In this document: positions 26,322 through 34,135 of the stretch, in pieces | How the letters are laid out: every line of letters begins with the position of its first letter | Numbering within the stretch: position 1 is the first letter of the stretch | Assembly (NCBI GenBank): GCA_024636515.1 | Contig: JAGXGX010000024.1 | Location: forward strand, 1 to 41,214 | Length of the DNA: 41,214 bases | Direction: 5' to 3' | From: Roseovarius sp. | Lineage (GTDB): Bacteria; Pseudomonadota; Alphaproteobacteria; Rhodobacterales; Rhodobacteraceae | Position numbers and translations under genes: made by a program | The notes under the pieces: model-generated | What the model was told of the DNA's origin: nothing | What the model saw: the letters and a program-made list of their open reading frames with translations, nothing else | Databases searched by the model: none

Positions 26322-27407
26322 TTAGGCGCGCGCGGGAAAGACAAAGCAGCGGTCGCGCCGGAGCATCAGCCACAGCGCCTTGCCGGGGCTGGGTAGAAAC
26401 ACGTTCGGCACCGTCGCCTTCAGGATCGATCCGTCATGATCCATGCGAAACTCAACCAGGCTTTCGGACCCCATGAAGCGAGCACGCTGCACCACGCCGC
26501 GTGCTGGCGTCCCGTCCTGAGGCGTGGGATTGGGGCCGCGCCCGGCGCGGTCAAAGTCGATCTTGATATGCTGGGGGCGGATCACGATATCGACCGCGCT
26601 GCCGTCCTGTACTCCGGGTGCCAGAAAGTGACCAAATGGCGTTTCGGTCAGTGCGCCGCGAACAGTGCCGCGTATCACGTTGATATCGCTAAAAAAGGCT
26701 ACGGCGTCCCGGTCAACCGGCGCATTGTAGATGTTATAGGGCGCGCCCTGCTGCACGATGCGACCGTTCCGCATCAGCGCGATATCGTCGGCCATGCGCA
26801 TGGCTTCTTCGGGTTCATGCGTGACTAGCAGAACGGCGGTATCCTCATCGCGCAGGATATCCAGCGTTTCGTCGCGGATACCGTCGCGCAGACGATTGTC
26901 GAGGCCCGAGAACGGCTCATCCATCAGCATAATGCGGGGCCGCGGCGCGATGGCACGCGCCAGCGCGACACGCTGCTGCTCGCCGCCAGATAGCTCATGC
27001 GGAAAGGATTTGCCAAAATGTCCGAGCCCGACGCGGTCTAGCAACTCAGCGACGCGTGCCTGAGTCTTGGCCTTAGGGCCGGCAAGGCCGAAGGCGACGT
27101 TCCCCTCGACCGTCAGGTGCGGAAACAGCGCAAAATCCTGAAACATCAGGCCGATTTGACGCTCTTCGGGGGGAACACGCGCTGTGCCGTCGCATATCAC
27201 CTCTCCATCGACGCGCACGATGCCGGCATCCTGCACCTCGACGCCGGCGATCATGCGCAGCGTCGTGGATTTGCCGCAGCCGGACGGCCCGAGCAGGCAC
27301 GTCACCTGCCCCGGCATCACCGCAAGTGAAATATCATCGACCACCAGCCGCCCGTCATACTGGCGGCTGAGGTTGTCGATCTGCAACCTAGGAACCTGTG
27401 CTGGCAC
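26322..27407 (-). CDS. ABC transporter ATP-binding protein, FbpC/PotA-like
   Basis: Import-type ABC ATPase of 361 aa. Walker A is GPSGCGKST (about 40-48), the Q-loop is MFQDFALFPH, the signature is LSGGEQQRVALARA, Walker B is IMLMDEPFSGLD, and the switch His is in LLVTHEPEEAMRMAD. The C-terminal half (about residues 240-361) is a TOBE-like domain as in iron(III), spermidine or sulfate importers. LFPHLTVEGNVAFGL resembles the Fbp group. No permease or binding protein lies next to it, which is unusual. Metal-import assignment is tentative. Confidence 0.85.
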   Translation of the reverse strand: MPAQVPRLQIDNLSRQYDGRLVVDDISLAVMPGQVTCLLGPSGCGKSTTLRMIAGVEVQDAGIVRVDGEVICDGTARVPPEERQIGLMFQDFALFPHLTVEGNVAFGLAGPKAKTQARVAELLDRVGLGHFGKSFPHELSGGEQQRVALARAIAPRPRIMLMDEPFSGLDNRLRDGIRDETLDILRDEDTAVLLVTHEPEEAMRMADDIALMRNGRIVQQGAPYNIYNAPVDRDAVAFFSDINVIRGTVRGALTETPFGHFLAPGVQDGSAVDIVIRPQHIKIDFDRAGRGPNPTPQDGTPARGVVQRARFMGSESLVEFRMDHDGSILKATVPNVFLPSPGKALWLMLRRDRCFVFPARA

Positions 27408-27508
27408 GCCTGCCGCCTCTCAAACTATCCGATCAAATCAGTCGGAATACACTGAGAGGCAGATAGCAACGCACTCCGGCCCGCGCAAGCCCGCGAAGGC
27501 GAGACGAC

Positions 27509-28879
27509 TTAGGCAGTGCGCCGCGCCCCTGCCAACGTAGCAGCAAATCCGGCGATCAGCACCGCAATGCAGATCACCAAGAGTTGCTCATACTTATGCG
27601 CCTCGGGCAGGAGCGCCATAGCCCAGTCCGCGCCCCGCGCAAAATAAAGCGCACCGCCGAAAATTGCGGCCGCGAACGACACTACATAAGACCAGACCGC
27701 AATACGGCGATTCATCACAAGACCTACGATCAGGATTGGCGTCAGGAACATGCTGGCCGTGCCACTGACTGCGACCGCGTCGAACAGCGTCTGGTTGCCC
27801 CATATCGTCAGCGCCGCGCCTAGGACCATGAACACCGTCATCGCGACGCGTCCGGATGCCAGATTGCGTGTGCCAATATGCAACTCCTCCACCACAAGGC
27901 GCGCGGCGCTGGCGAGCGCCGAATCCAGCGTGCTGAGCGCCGAAATCAGCAGCGATACCAGCAGCGCGATATAGAGCCATGCGGGAAACATCGTCGCCCA
28001 TGTGCCGATCAACTCGCCGTCATACTCCGCGCCGATCACTCCGGCCTGAATGCCAAACATGCCAAACGCGATGATACACAGCGTCGATATCCAGAAGGCA
28101 TGGCGAAACGAGCGTCGCGTCGTCTCCGGGTCGGCGAGGAAGCCGCGATCCATCATCACCGGGTCATGCGCTGGATATGAAAATACCTGTAGCAGCGCGA
28201 CAACTAGCAAAACCTGCCCGTTCCAAGCGCCCGACGTGCCGGGTGCGGTCAGAACGCGGCCCAGATCAAAGCCGGGGCTGAGCAAGAGCGCCACAAAAGC
28301 CGCGGCAAAAACGGCGAGGAACACCGCCATTTGCAAAACGTCCGTGCGCAGCGCCGCGCTGAGACCGCCCCAAGCGCTATAGCCAAGGCCGACGACAGCG
28401 ACGATCACGATCGATGCATCGCGCGCCACGCCGACCTCTGGCAATGCCGCGGAAAAGATCAGGCCGACGACAAGCAGGTTCGCAAAAACCTCGGACAGCA
28501 GCCGCAGCGCGACCACGAGGTTGTAGCACCCCGTGCCAACACCGCCAAAGCGCGCGCCCAGCCAGTCCTGCACCGACCCCGCGCCGCCCTCGCGCAGGCG
28601 CGCCACGATGAAGCCGCCTGTCAGGAACGAGCCGTAATAGGCCGCATAAGCGACCGTGCCCCAGATGCCATAAAAGTATCCCAGTATCGCGGAGTTCATC
28701 AGCGACCGGGCGAAAATCCATGTTGTGACTTGGCTGAGTATCAGCATCCAAAGGCCGGGCGCGCGGCCATCCTCGGACGCGCCCCCGAAAAAACCCTCGA
28801 CCGTGGCGCGGCGCGGCGCGGCCAAAAGGCTCGCCAGAATGACAGCGCCAAAGACGGCAATGATGATTGCGGCTTGCAT
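27509..28879 (-). CDS. Sodium:solute symporter family protein
   Basis: Secondary transporter of the SSS family, 456 aa with about 12-13 membrane helices. Family-like regions are the glycine-rich TM1 end (ATVEGFFGGASEDGRAPG), GYFYGIWGTVAYAAYYGSFLTGGF, YSAWGGLSAALRTDVLQ (Na+-site region) and SLLISALSTLDSALASAARLV, equivalent to the Na2-site TM8. GGGAGG lies upstream of the ATG. It is 100 bp from the ABC ATPase and preceded by the SDR gene on the same strand. Substrate not recognisable. Confidence 0.85.
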   Translation of the reverse strand: MQAAIIIAVFGAVILASLLAAPRRATVEGFFGGASEDGRAPGLWMLILSQVTTWIFARSLMNSAILGYFYGIWGTVAYAAYYGSFLTGGFIVARLREGGAGSVQDWLGARFGGVGTGCYNLVVALRLLSEVFANLLVVGLIFSAALPEVGVARDASIVIVAVVGLGYSAWGGLSAALRTDVLQMAVFLAVFAAAFVALLLSPGFDLGRVLTAPGTSGAWNGQVLLVVALLQVFSYPAHDPVMMDRGFLADPETTRRSFRHAFWISTLCIIAFGMFGIQAGVIGAEYDGELIGTWATMFPAWLYIALLVSLLISALSTLDSALASAARLVVEELHIGTRNLASGRVAMTVFMVLGAALTIWGNQTLFDAVAVSGTASMFLTPILIVGLVMNRRIAVWSYVVSFAAAIFGGALYFARGADWAMALLPEAHKYEQLLVICIAVLIAGFAATLAGARRTA

Positions 28880-28998
28880 ATGGACGGCCCTCCCGAGGGG
28901 TGTTTTTCCCCAAGGGCTAGCCTGACGGGCCCCGCCGGACCATGCGCAATCGGCGCGCTGGCGAAGTTGTGATCGCCCGCGCGCCTATGGTGTGGCGC

Positions 28999-29778
28999 TT
29001 ACATGGTCGAGGAAACCGCACCGCCATCCAGCAACAGGTTGTGGCCCACGATGAACCCGGCCTGCGCCGAGCATAGGAATGCGCAGGCGGCGCCAAACTC
29101 ATCCGCCGTGCCATACCGGCGGGCTGGGATCGTGGCACAGCGTTGATCGTGTGCCTCTTGCATAGTGATGCCTTGCGCCTTTGCCATGCCGCTATCCAAC
29201 TGGATGGCGCGGTCGGTCGCATGGATGCCCGGCAGCAGATTATTGATGGTCACGCCGTGCTGTGCCACTTGCCGCGCGGTGCCCGCGACATAGCCAGTCA
29301 GGCCTGTGCGTGCCGCGTTGGATAGCCCTAGCGCCGGAATGGGCGCCTTGACCGACTGCGAGGTAATGTTCACCACCCTGCCCCAGCCGCGATCCATCAT
29401 TCCGGGCAGGACAGCCTTCATCAAGGCGATGGGCGTTAACATGTTCGCATCCAGCGCGGCGATGAAGTCATCACGGTCCCAATCGCTCCAAACACCCGGA
29501 GGCGGGCCACCCGCATTGGTTACCAGGATGTCGACATCGCCGGCCGCCTTCAACACGGCGGACTGGCCGTCCTCGGTTGTGATATCGCACGCGACCGTCG
29601 TCACCTCGACCCCGAATTCGGACCGAATCGCCTCAGCCGCATCATTTAGCGCATCCGCGCCGCGCGCGTTCATCACCAGATGTACGCCCTCGGCGGCCAA
29701 CGCGCGTGCGCAGCCCAGCCCCAGCCCCTTTGACGATGCACAGACCAATGCGCGTTTGCCGTTTAGTCCCATATCCAT
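28999..29778 (-). CDS. SDR family oxidoreductase lacking the Tyr/Lys pair
   Basis: Short-chain dehydrogenase of 259 aa with an intact Rossmann nucleotide site (ASSKGLGLGCA, residues 14-24) and NAGGPPPG. The catalytic serine region is NITSQSVKAPIP. The place where YxxxK should be reads LGLSNAARTGL, so both Tyr and Lys are missing. This matches a divergent BKR-like subgroup that I recall, with partly conserved active sites. The C-terminus has LPGIHATDRA and the LLLDGG strand. It might use another mechanism or be a non-enzymatic NAD(P) protein. Confidence 0.88.
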   Translation of the reverse strand: MDMGLNGKRALVCASSKGLGLGCARALAAEGVHLVMNARGADALNDAAEAIRSEFGVEVTTVACDITTEDGQSAVLKAAGDVDILVTNAGGPPPGVWSDWDRDDFIAALDANMLTPIALMKAVLPGMMDRGWGRVVNITSQSVKAPIPALGLSNAARTGLTGYVAGTARQVAQHGVTINNLLPGIHATDRAIQLDSGMAKAQGITMQEAHDQRCATIPARRYGTADEFGAACAFLCSAQAGFIVGHNLLLDGGAVSSTM

Positions 29779-29990
29779 GTAGAATTCTCCAAAAACCTGC
29801 CCCGCCTTGAACGGGAATGCCTAAATATTTGCCGACGATTAACGTGACTGTGCCAAAATCGGACTATATGACCAACTCTAAGCCACGCGCCGCGCTACCA
29901 AAAGGTGATTATGTAGCCTGTCTCGCCGCGATTAGTGAGATAGCAGACGCGCCCGTGCGGCGATGCCCGGCAATGAAGGAGCGCCACAAG

Positions 29991-31019
29991 ATGAGTACCG
30001 GCTTTGTCCAGACACTGCCTGTTTTCAAGGCGGCTGACCTGACAGTCGTGCGTGGTGCCAATCTGGGCGATCTGATATCCTTCGCAGATGAGCTGGACCT
30101 TGATGACGTGTACGAATTGGGGGCCCGCTCAACGACCGCGCGCCTCGCTGTTCAACCCTGTCGCGCGGGCCTTCTGGCGGTCGCGCCCGGCTCGACCATT
30201 GGGACTGTTGGCAATGCGGTGCATCTGGATGCGGCGCTGACCCTGATGACAGCCAATGGCGCCACGACGGAGATGCTGGTGCTGGTCGAGGTCGACAGCT
30301 CGGGCGATATCGATGCGATCTATGCCATGCCCCTCGCGCGGATGCTGCCGCGCACTGATTATACGTTGGTCGGCATTGACCGCGCCAGCGCCCGCGACCG
30401 ATTTGCCGAGGTGGCGTGCGTTTCATTTTCGCGCGGCACGCTGGTTACGTTAGCGTCGGGCGTGCAAACGCCAATTCAGGATCTTGTCCCCGGCGACATG
30501 ATCCTGACACGCGACGACGGCTCCCGGCCCCTGCGCTGGATTGGCTCATCTACGGCGCGGGCGGTCGGTGAATTCGCTCCGGTCCGCATTCGTGCGGGCG
30601 CGCTGAACAATTCTGGCGATTTGGTGGTCAGTCCCGAAAGTCGGCTCTTCATCTACCAACGCTCCGATGCGCTTGGCGTCGGGCGGCACGAGGTGATGGT
30701 GCGCGCGCGTCATTTGGTGAATGGCGATAGCATTGTCCAGCAGGATGGCGGCTTTGTTGATTACTTCCATCTGCTCTTTGACGAGCATCAGATCATCTAT
30801 GCCGAGGGTATCGCCGCCGAGACGATGCTGGTCGATCCACGCACGCGCAGTGTGTTACCTGAGGCGTTGGCCGACGGTCTGGCCGAGGGCCCAGACGGGA
30901 CGCTATCGCAGCCCCTGCCCGGCCATGCGCGTCGCGCGCACCAAGACTTCGAGGTAAAGAAGCACTTGGTTGAGCGACCCGACGCCGCCGAAATCCTGCG
31001 CCGCGCCTCAACCCGCTAA
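29991..31019 (+). CDS. Hint (Hedgehog/intein) domain protein
   Basis: Roseobacter-type Hint-domain protein, 342 aa. An N-terminal all-beta part (about residues 1-140, FVQTLPVFKAADLTVVRGANLGD) is followed by a Hint_2 domain (about 141-300): ACVSFSRGTLVTL, DLVPGDMILTRDDGSRPLRWIG, SGDLVVSPESRLFIYQ, ARHLVNGDSIV, LLFDEHQIIYAEG. The usual Hint nucleophile Cys in CFxxGT is Ser here (SFSRGT), with a Cys two residues earlier. The ATG at 29991 has AAGGAG ten bases upstream. The frame is open from 29817, but the extension is unlike the family. Function unknown; self-processing is uncertain. Confidence 0.85.
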   Translation: MSTGFVQTLPVFKAADLTVVRGANLGDLISFADELDLDDVYELGARSTTARLAVQPCRAGLLAVAPGSTIGTVGNAVHLDAALTLMTANGATTEMLVLVEVDSSGDIDAIYAMPLARMLPRTDYTLVGIDRASARDRFAEVACVSFSRGTLVTLASGVQTPIQDLVPGDMILTRDDGSRPLRWIGSSTARAVGEFAPVRIRAGALNNSGDLVVSPESRLFIYQRSDALGVGRHEVMVRARHLVNGDSIVQQDGGFVDYFHLLFDEHQIIYAEGIAAETMLVDPRTRSVLPEALADGLAEGPDGTLSQPLPGHARRAHQDFEVKKHLVERPDAAEILRRASTR

Positions 31020-31074
31020 ACCAGCCGTACTGCGCCCCATTGCGTGCCCAGCCGGGCCGCACTATACGCGCCTG

Positions 31075-32682
31075 ATGCTGGATAACGCCCAAAAAACCTC
31101 CGCCCTGCCGCTCGAAATCGCGCGACGCCGCACGTTTGCGATCATCTCGCACCCCGATGCGGGTAAGACGACGCTGACCGAAAAATTTCTGCTATTTGGC
31201 GGCGCGATCCAAATGGCGGGACAGGTGCGGGCAAAAGGCGAGGCGCGGCGCACGCGCTCGGACTTCATGCAGATGGAAAAGGATCGCGGCATTTCTGTGT
31301 CAGCTTCGGCCATGTCGTTTGATTTCAAGGAGTTCCGGTTCAATCTTGTCGACACGCCTGGCCACTCCGATTTCTCTGAGGACACGTACCGGACACTGAC
31401 AGCAGTCGACGCCGCCGTCATGGTAATAGACGGCGCCAAAGGTGTGGAATCGCAGACCCAAAAGCTGTTTGAGGTGTGCCGCCTGCGCGATCTGCCGATC
31501 CTGACCTTTTGTAACAAGATGGACCGCGAGAGCCGCGACACTTTTGACATCATCGACGAAATTCAGGAGAATCTGGCGATCGACGTGACGCCTGCCAGTT
31601 GGCCCATCGGCGTCGGCCGCGAATTTGCCGGCTGCTACGACATGCTAAACGACCGGCTGGAGTTGATGGACCGCGCCGACCGTAACAAGGTGGCGGCCAG
31701 CATCGAAATTAACGGGCTGGATGATCCAAAGCTGGACGAACACCTGCCCGCCCCATTGGTGAAAAAGCTGCGCGAGGAGGTCGAAATGGCCCGCGAGCTT
31801 CTGCCTGAGCTGGACCCGCAAGCGGTGCTGGAGGGGCATATGACCCCGATTTGGTTCGGCTCTGCAATCAACTCCTTCGGTGTCAAAGAGCTGATGGCCG
31901 GCATCGCCACCTACGGCCCCGAGCCACAGCCCCAAAGCGCCGAGCCGCGCCCAATCGCGCCAGATGAGACCAAGGTGAGCGGCTTCGTCTTTAAGGTACA
32001 GGCGAACATGGACCCGAAACACCGGGACCGCGTCGCGTTCGTGCGCATGGCGTCGGGCCATTTCAAGCGCGGCATGAAACTAACTCATGTGCGCAGCAAA
32101 AAGCCGATGACGATCAGCAATCCAGTGCTCTTTCTGGCGTCCGATCGCGAGCTGGCGGACGAGGCGTGGGCGGGTGATATCATCGGTATCCCGAACCACG
32201 GCCAGCTTCGCATCGGCGACACGTTGACCGAGGGCGAGGCGCTGCGCGTGACCGGTATCCCCAGCTTTGCGCCGGAACTGCTGCAAACCGTACGTGCAGG
32301 TGATCCGCTAAAATCCAAGCATTTGGAAAAGGCGCTGATGCAATTTGCCGAAGAGGGTGCGGCTAAGGTATTTAAACCCGCCTTTGGTAGCGGTTTTATC
32401 GTCGGCGTCGTCGGGGCGCTGCAATTTGAGGTACTGGCGTCGCGCATCGAGCTGGAATACGGCCTGCCCGTCCGCTTTGAGGCGTCGCAATTCACCTCTG
32501 CGCGCTGGGCGCAGGGCGACCGCGCCGCGCTGGACGCATTTATCACGGCCAACCAACTGCATATTGCGCATGATAACGATGGAGACGTTGTCTACCTGAC
32601 GCGGCTGCAGTGGGATATTGACCGTATTGAGCGCGACTATCCGGACATCCGCCTGACGGCGACCAAAGAGATGATGGTTTAA
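31075..32682 (+). CDS. prfC: Peptide chain release factor 3
   Basis: GTPase that recycles RF1/RF2 from the ribosome after termination, 535 aa. The GTP-binding motifs are ISHPDAGKTTLTEK (G1), the RGISVSASAM switch, DTPGH (G3) and NKMDR (G4). Then come the RF3 domain II (KVQANMDPKHRDRVAFVR) and domain III (GFIVGVVGALQFEVLASRIELEYG). The frame extends upstream to 30970, but conserved sequence begins at the ATG at 31075. It is 55 bp past the Hint gene, with no clear ribosome site. Confidence 0.97.
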   Translation: MLDNAQKTSALPLEIARRRTFAIISHPDAGKTTLTEKFLLFGGAIQMAGQVRAKGEARRTRSDFMQMEKDRGISVSASAMSFDFKEFRFNLVDTPGHSDFSEDTYRTLTAVDAAVMVIDGAKGVESQTQKLFEVCRLRDLPILTFCNKMDRESRDTFDIIDEIQENLAIDVTPASWPIGVGREFAGCYDMLNDRLELMDRADRNKVAASIEINGLDDPKLDEHLPAPLVKKLREEVEMARELLPELDPQAVLEGHMTPIWFGSAINSFGVKELMAGIATYGPEPQPQSAEPRPIAPDETKVSGFVFKVQANMDPKHRDRVAFVRMASGHFKRGMKLTHVRSKKPMTISNPVLFLASDRELADEAWAGDIIGIPNHGQLRIGDTLTEGEALRVTGIPSFAPELLQTVRAGDPLKSKHLEKALMQFAEEGAAKVFKPAFGSGFIVGVVGALQFEVLASRIELEYGLPVRFEASQFTSARWAQGDRAALDAFITANQLHIAHDNDGDVVYLTRLQWDIDRIERDYPDIRLTATKEMMV

Positions 32683-32797
32683 CACGGGCGAGAATCAGCG
32701 GCCCTATTTGCGCCCTATTTCGTACGAACTGAGGCTCATATTTCTGTGATAGTAGCAGAACCCTAAGTTTCCTTGTGTGTTCAAGCTTAAATCGAAG

Positions 32798-32825
32798 TTG
32801 CAAATTCTGTACAATTTAATAAAAT
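32798..32825 (+). promoter_or_regulatory. Promoter-like pair upstream of the leader terminator
   Basis: TTGCAA (32798-32803), a 16-bp spacer, then TAAAAT (32820-32825) in an AT-rich stretch. Transcription would begin near 32832, giving a 100-nt RNA to the terminator at 32909-32932. Confidence 0.4.
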
Positions 32826-32908
32826 GTTACATAGAACTGGGGCTGCTAGTTGCTTGTATCGAAACAGTGGGAGGTGTTCGGCAAGGTCGTTACGAGTTCA
32901 AGGGTCTT

Positions 32909-32932
32909 AACACCCGTTAAAAGGGTGTTTTT
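32909..32932 (+). terminator. Intrinsic terminator in the leader before the sugar transferase
   Basis: AACACCC / GGGTGTT form a 7-bp stem with a 7-base A/T-rich loop, followed by TTT continuous with the stem's TT. It lies 226 bp after prfC and 272 bp before the next start codon. An upstream GGTGTT at 32873-32878 could pair with AACACC and prevent the terminator, so it may be an attenuator. Confidence 0.75.
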
Positions 32933-33204
32933 CGATAGTCGAGAAGCCTTGAATTGCAAGCGCTGGAAACGATGTGTTTCCGTCGAATTTTCTGAAAATC
33001 GTAACAGCAACTGTTAACTTGAACCTAGTCAGTAATGGGGCGTTTTGTTGCCCTTTGTTAGTCCCGCCACTTTTGAGGGCGGTGTGCGTCACATTTCCAC
33101 CGGCAAGGCGAAGGCTATGCAGGTTCGAAATTGGGGCAGTTAGTGAGTGTAGTAAGGTGCGGTCAACGCGGACCGCATTGGTTAATGTTTAAGGTAGGTT
33201 TGTT

Positions 33205-33960
33205 ATGTCCGAAGCTAAGGTCGATATCGCGACTTCGCGTACTCAGGGTTCGATCCCAACGTCACGGTCACGCAAATATTCGCGGACCGTCCATCCGGTC
33301 TTTTACCACGACTACACACCCGCCCCGACTGTGGGTAAACGCAATTCTATGCTTGGATATCGCGGCTTGGGCAAGCGGGCGCTTGATTTAACCTTGGTCG
33401 CGCTTGCGGCGCCCATCGCCGCGCCTTTGATCGGCGGCATGGCAGCGCTCTTGTGGATGGAGGGCGGATCGCCCTTTTACCGCCAGCCGCGTTTGGGCCG
33501 TGCGGGTGAAACATTCTCGATCCTCAAGCTGCGGACGATGGTGCGCGATGCCGACCGCCTGCTGGAGGCAAATTTGGCCGCCGATCCTGCCCTTCGCGCC
33601 GAGTGGGACAAGACGCAGAAATTGAAGAATGATCCGCGCATCACGCGTCTGGGCGCCTTCTTGCGCAAGACGTCGATGGACGAGTTGCCCCAGCTGTGGA
33701 ACGTTTTGAAGGGCGACATGAGCCTCGTCGGCCCGCGCCCCATGATGCCCGAGCAGTTGCCGATCTACGGAGATGCCGCGCATTACTTTGCTCTGCGCCC
33801 CGGCATTACGGGCTATTGGCAGGTGTCACAGCGCAATGAGAGCGCTTTTCGTTCGCGCGTAGCCCTCGATGCTGCTTATGACGTAGATGTTTCCATCCGT
33901 GAGGACGCCAAAATCCTGTGGCGCACAATCGGCGCAGTGATTAGACGGACGGGCTACTAA
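33205..33960 (+). CDS. ExoY-like sugar transferase (polyprenyl-phosphate sugar-1-phosphate transferase)
   Basis: Initiates exopolysaccharide repeat-unit synthesis by moving a sugar-1-phosphate onto undecaprenyl phosphate, 251 aa. One hydrophobic segment (about residues 61-82) is followed by the bacterial transferase domain: FYRQPRLGRAGETFSILKLRTM, SMDELPQLWNVLKGDMSLVGPRPMMPEQLP, RPGITGYWQVSQRN and a terminal DAKILWRTIGAVIRRTGY. The first ~50 residues are a polar, Ser/Thr/Arg-rich extension. The ribosome site is AGGTAGG about seven bases before the ATG. No other polysaccharide genes are adjacent. Confidence 0.93.
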   Translation: MSEAKVDIATSRTQGSIPTSRSRKYSRTVHPVFYHDYTPAPTVGKRNSMLGYRGLGKRALDLTLVALAAPIAAPLIGGMAALLWMEGGSPFYRQPRLGRAGETFSILKLRTMVRDADRLLEANLAADPALRAEWDKTQKLKNDPRITRLGAFLRKTSMDELPQLWNVLKGDMSLVGPRPMMPEQLPIYGDAAHYFALRPGITGYWQVSQRNESAFRSRVALDAAYDVDVSIREDAKILWRTIGAVIRRTGY

Positions 33961-34135
33961 GCATCGTTCAGCGTTGTAAGGTGCAGATGCGCGTGGAAGG
34001 CTAAGCAATAGGTCATACATGACGGTATGGACACCGGTTGCGCTTAAAGCGTACGCGCGCCTTCTACATCGAGATCCTAACATGAGGACTGGAAGTCCGC
34101 GTCGCGTAGTAAGCAACGTCAGTCAGCGTCGCGTC

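Larger units (their letters stand above)
32683..33204. other. 522-bp AT-richer intergenic region before the sugar transferase
   Basis: No credible gene lies here; ORFs of 60-86 codons on both strands have no recognisable features. The first half holds a promoter-like pair and a terminator about 100 nt later (separate entries). The second half has short hairpins: GGAAAC/GTTTCC near 32966-32982, and TGCGGTC/GACCGCA (33158-33164 with 33171-33177) just before the ribosome site of the sugar transferase. It probably serves as a long regulated leader. Confidence 0.6.

Noticed and set aside
26307-26329. GCGCCTA/TAGGCGC hairpin at the ABC ATPase stop
   Set aside because: A stem of only 7 bp without a U-run on the minus strand; too weak to call a terminator.
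32907-33192. ORFs of 61 and 72 codons in the gap before the sugar transferase
   Set aside because: Opposite overlapping frames with no ribosome site or motif.
33961-34135. Possible terminator between the sugar transferase and the histidine kinase
   Set aside because: Only 5-bp inverted repeats without T-runs were found; nothing convincing lies in this 175-bp convergent gap.
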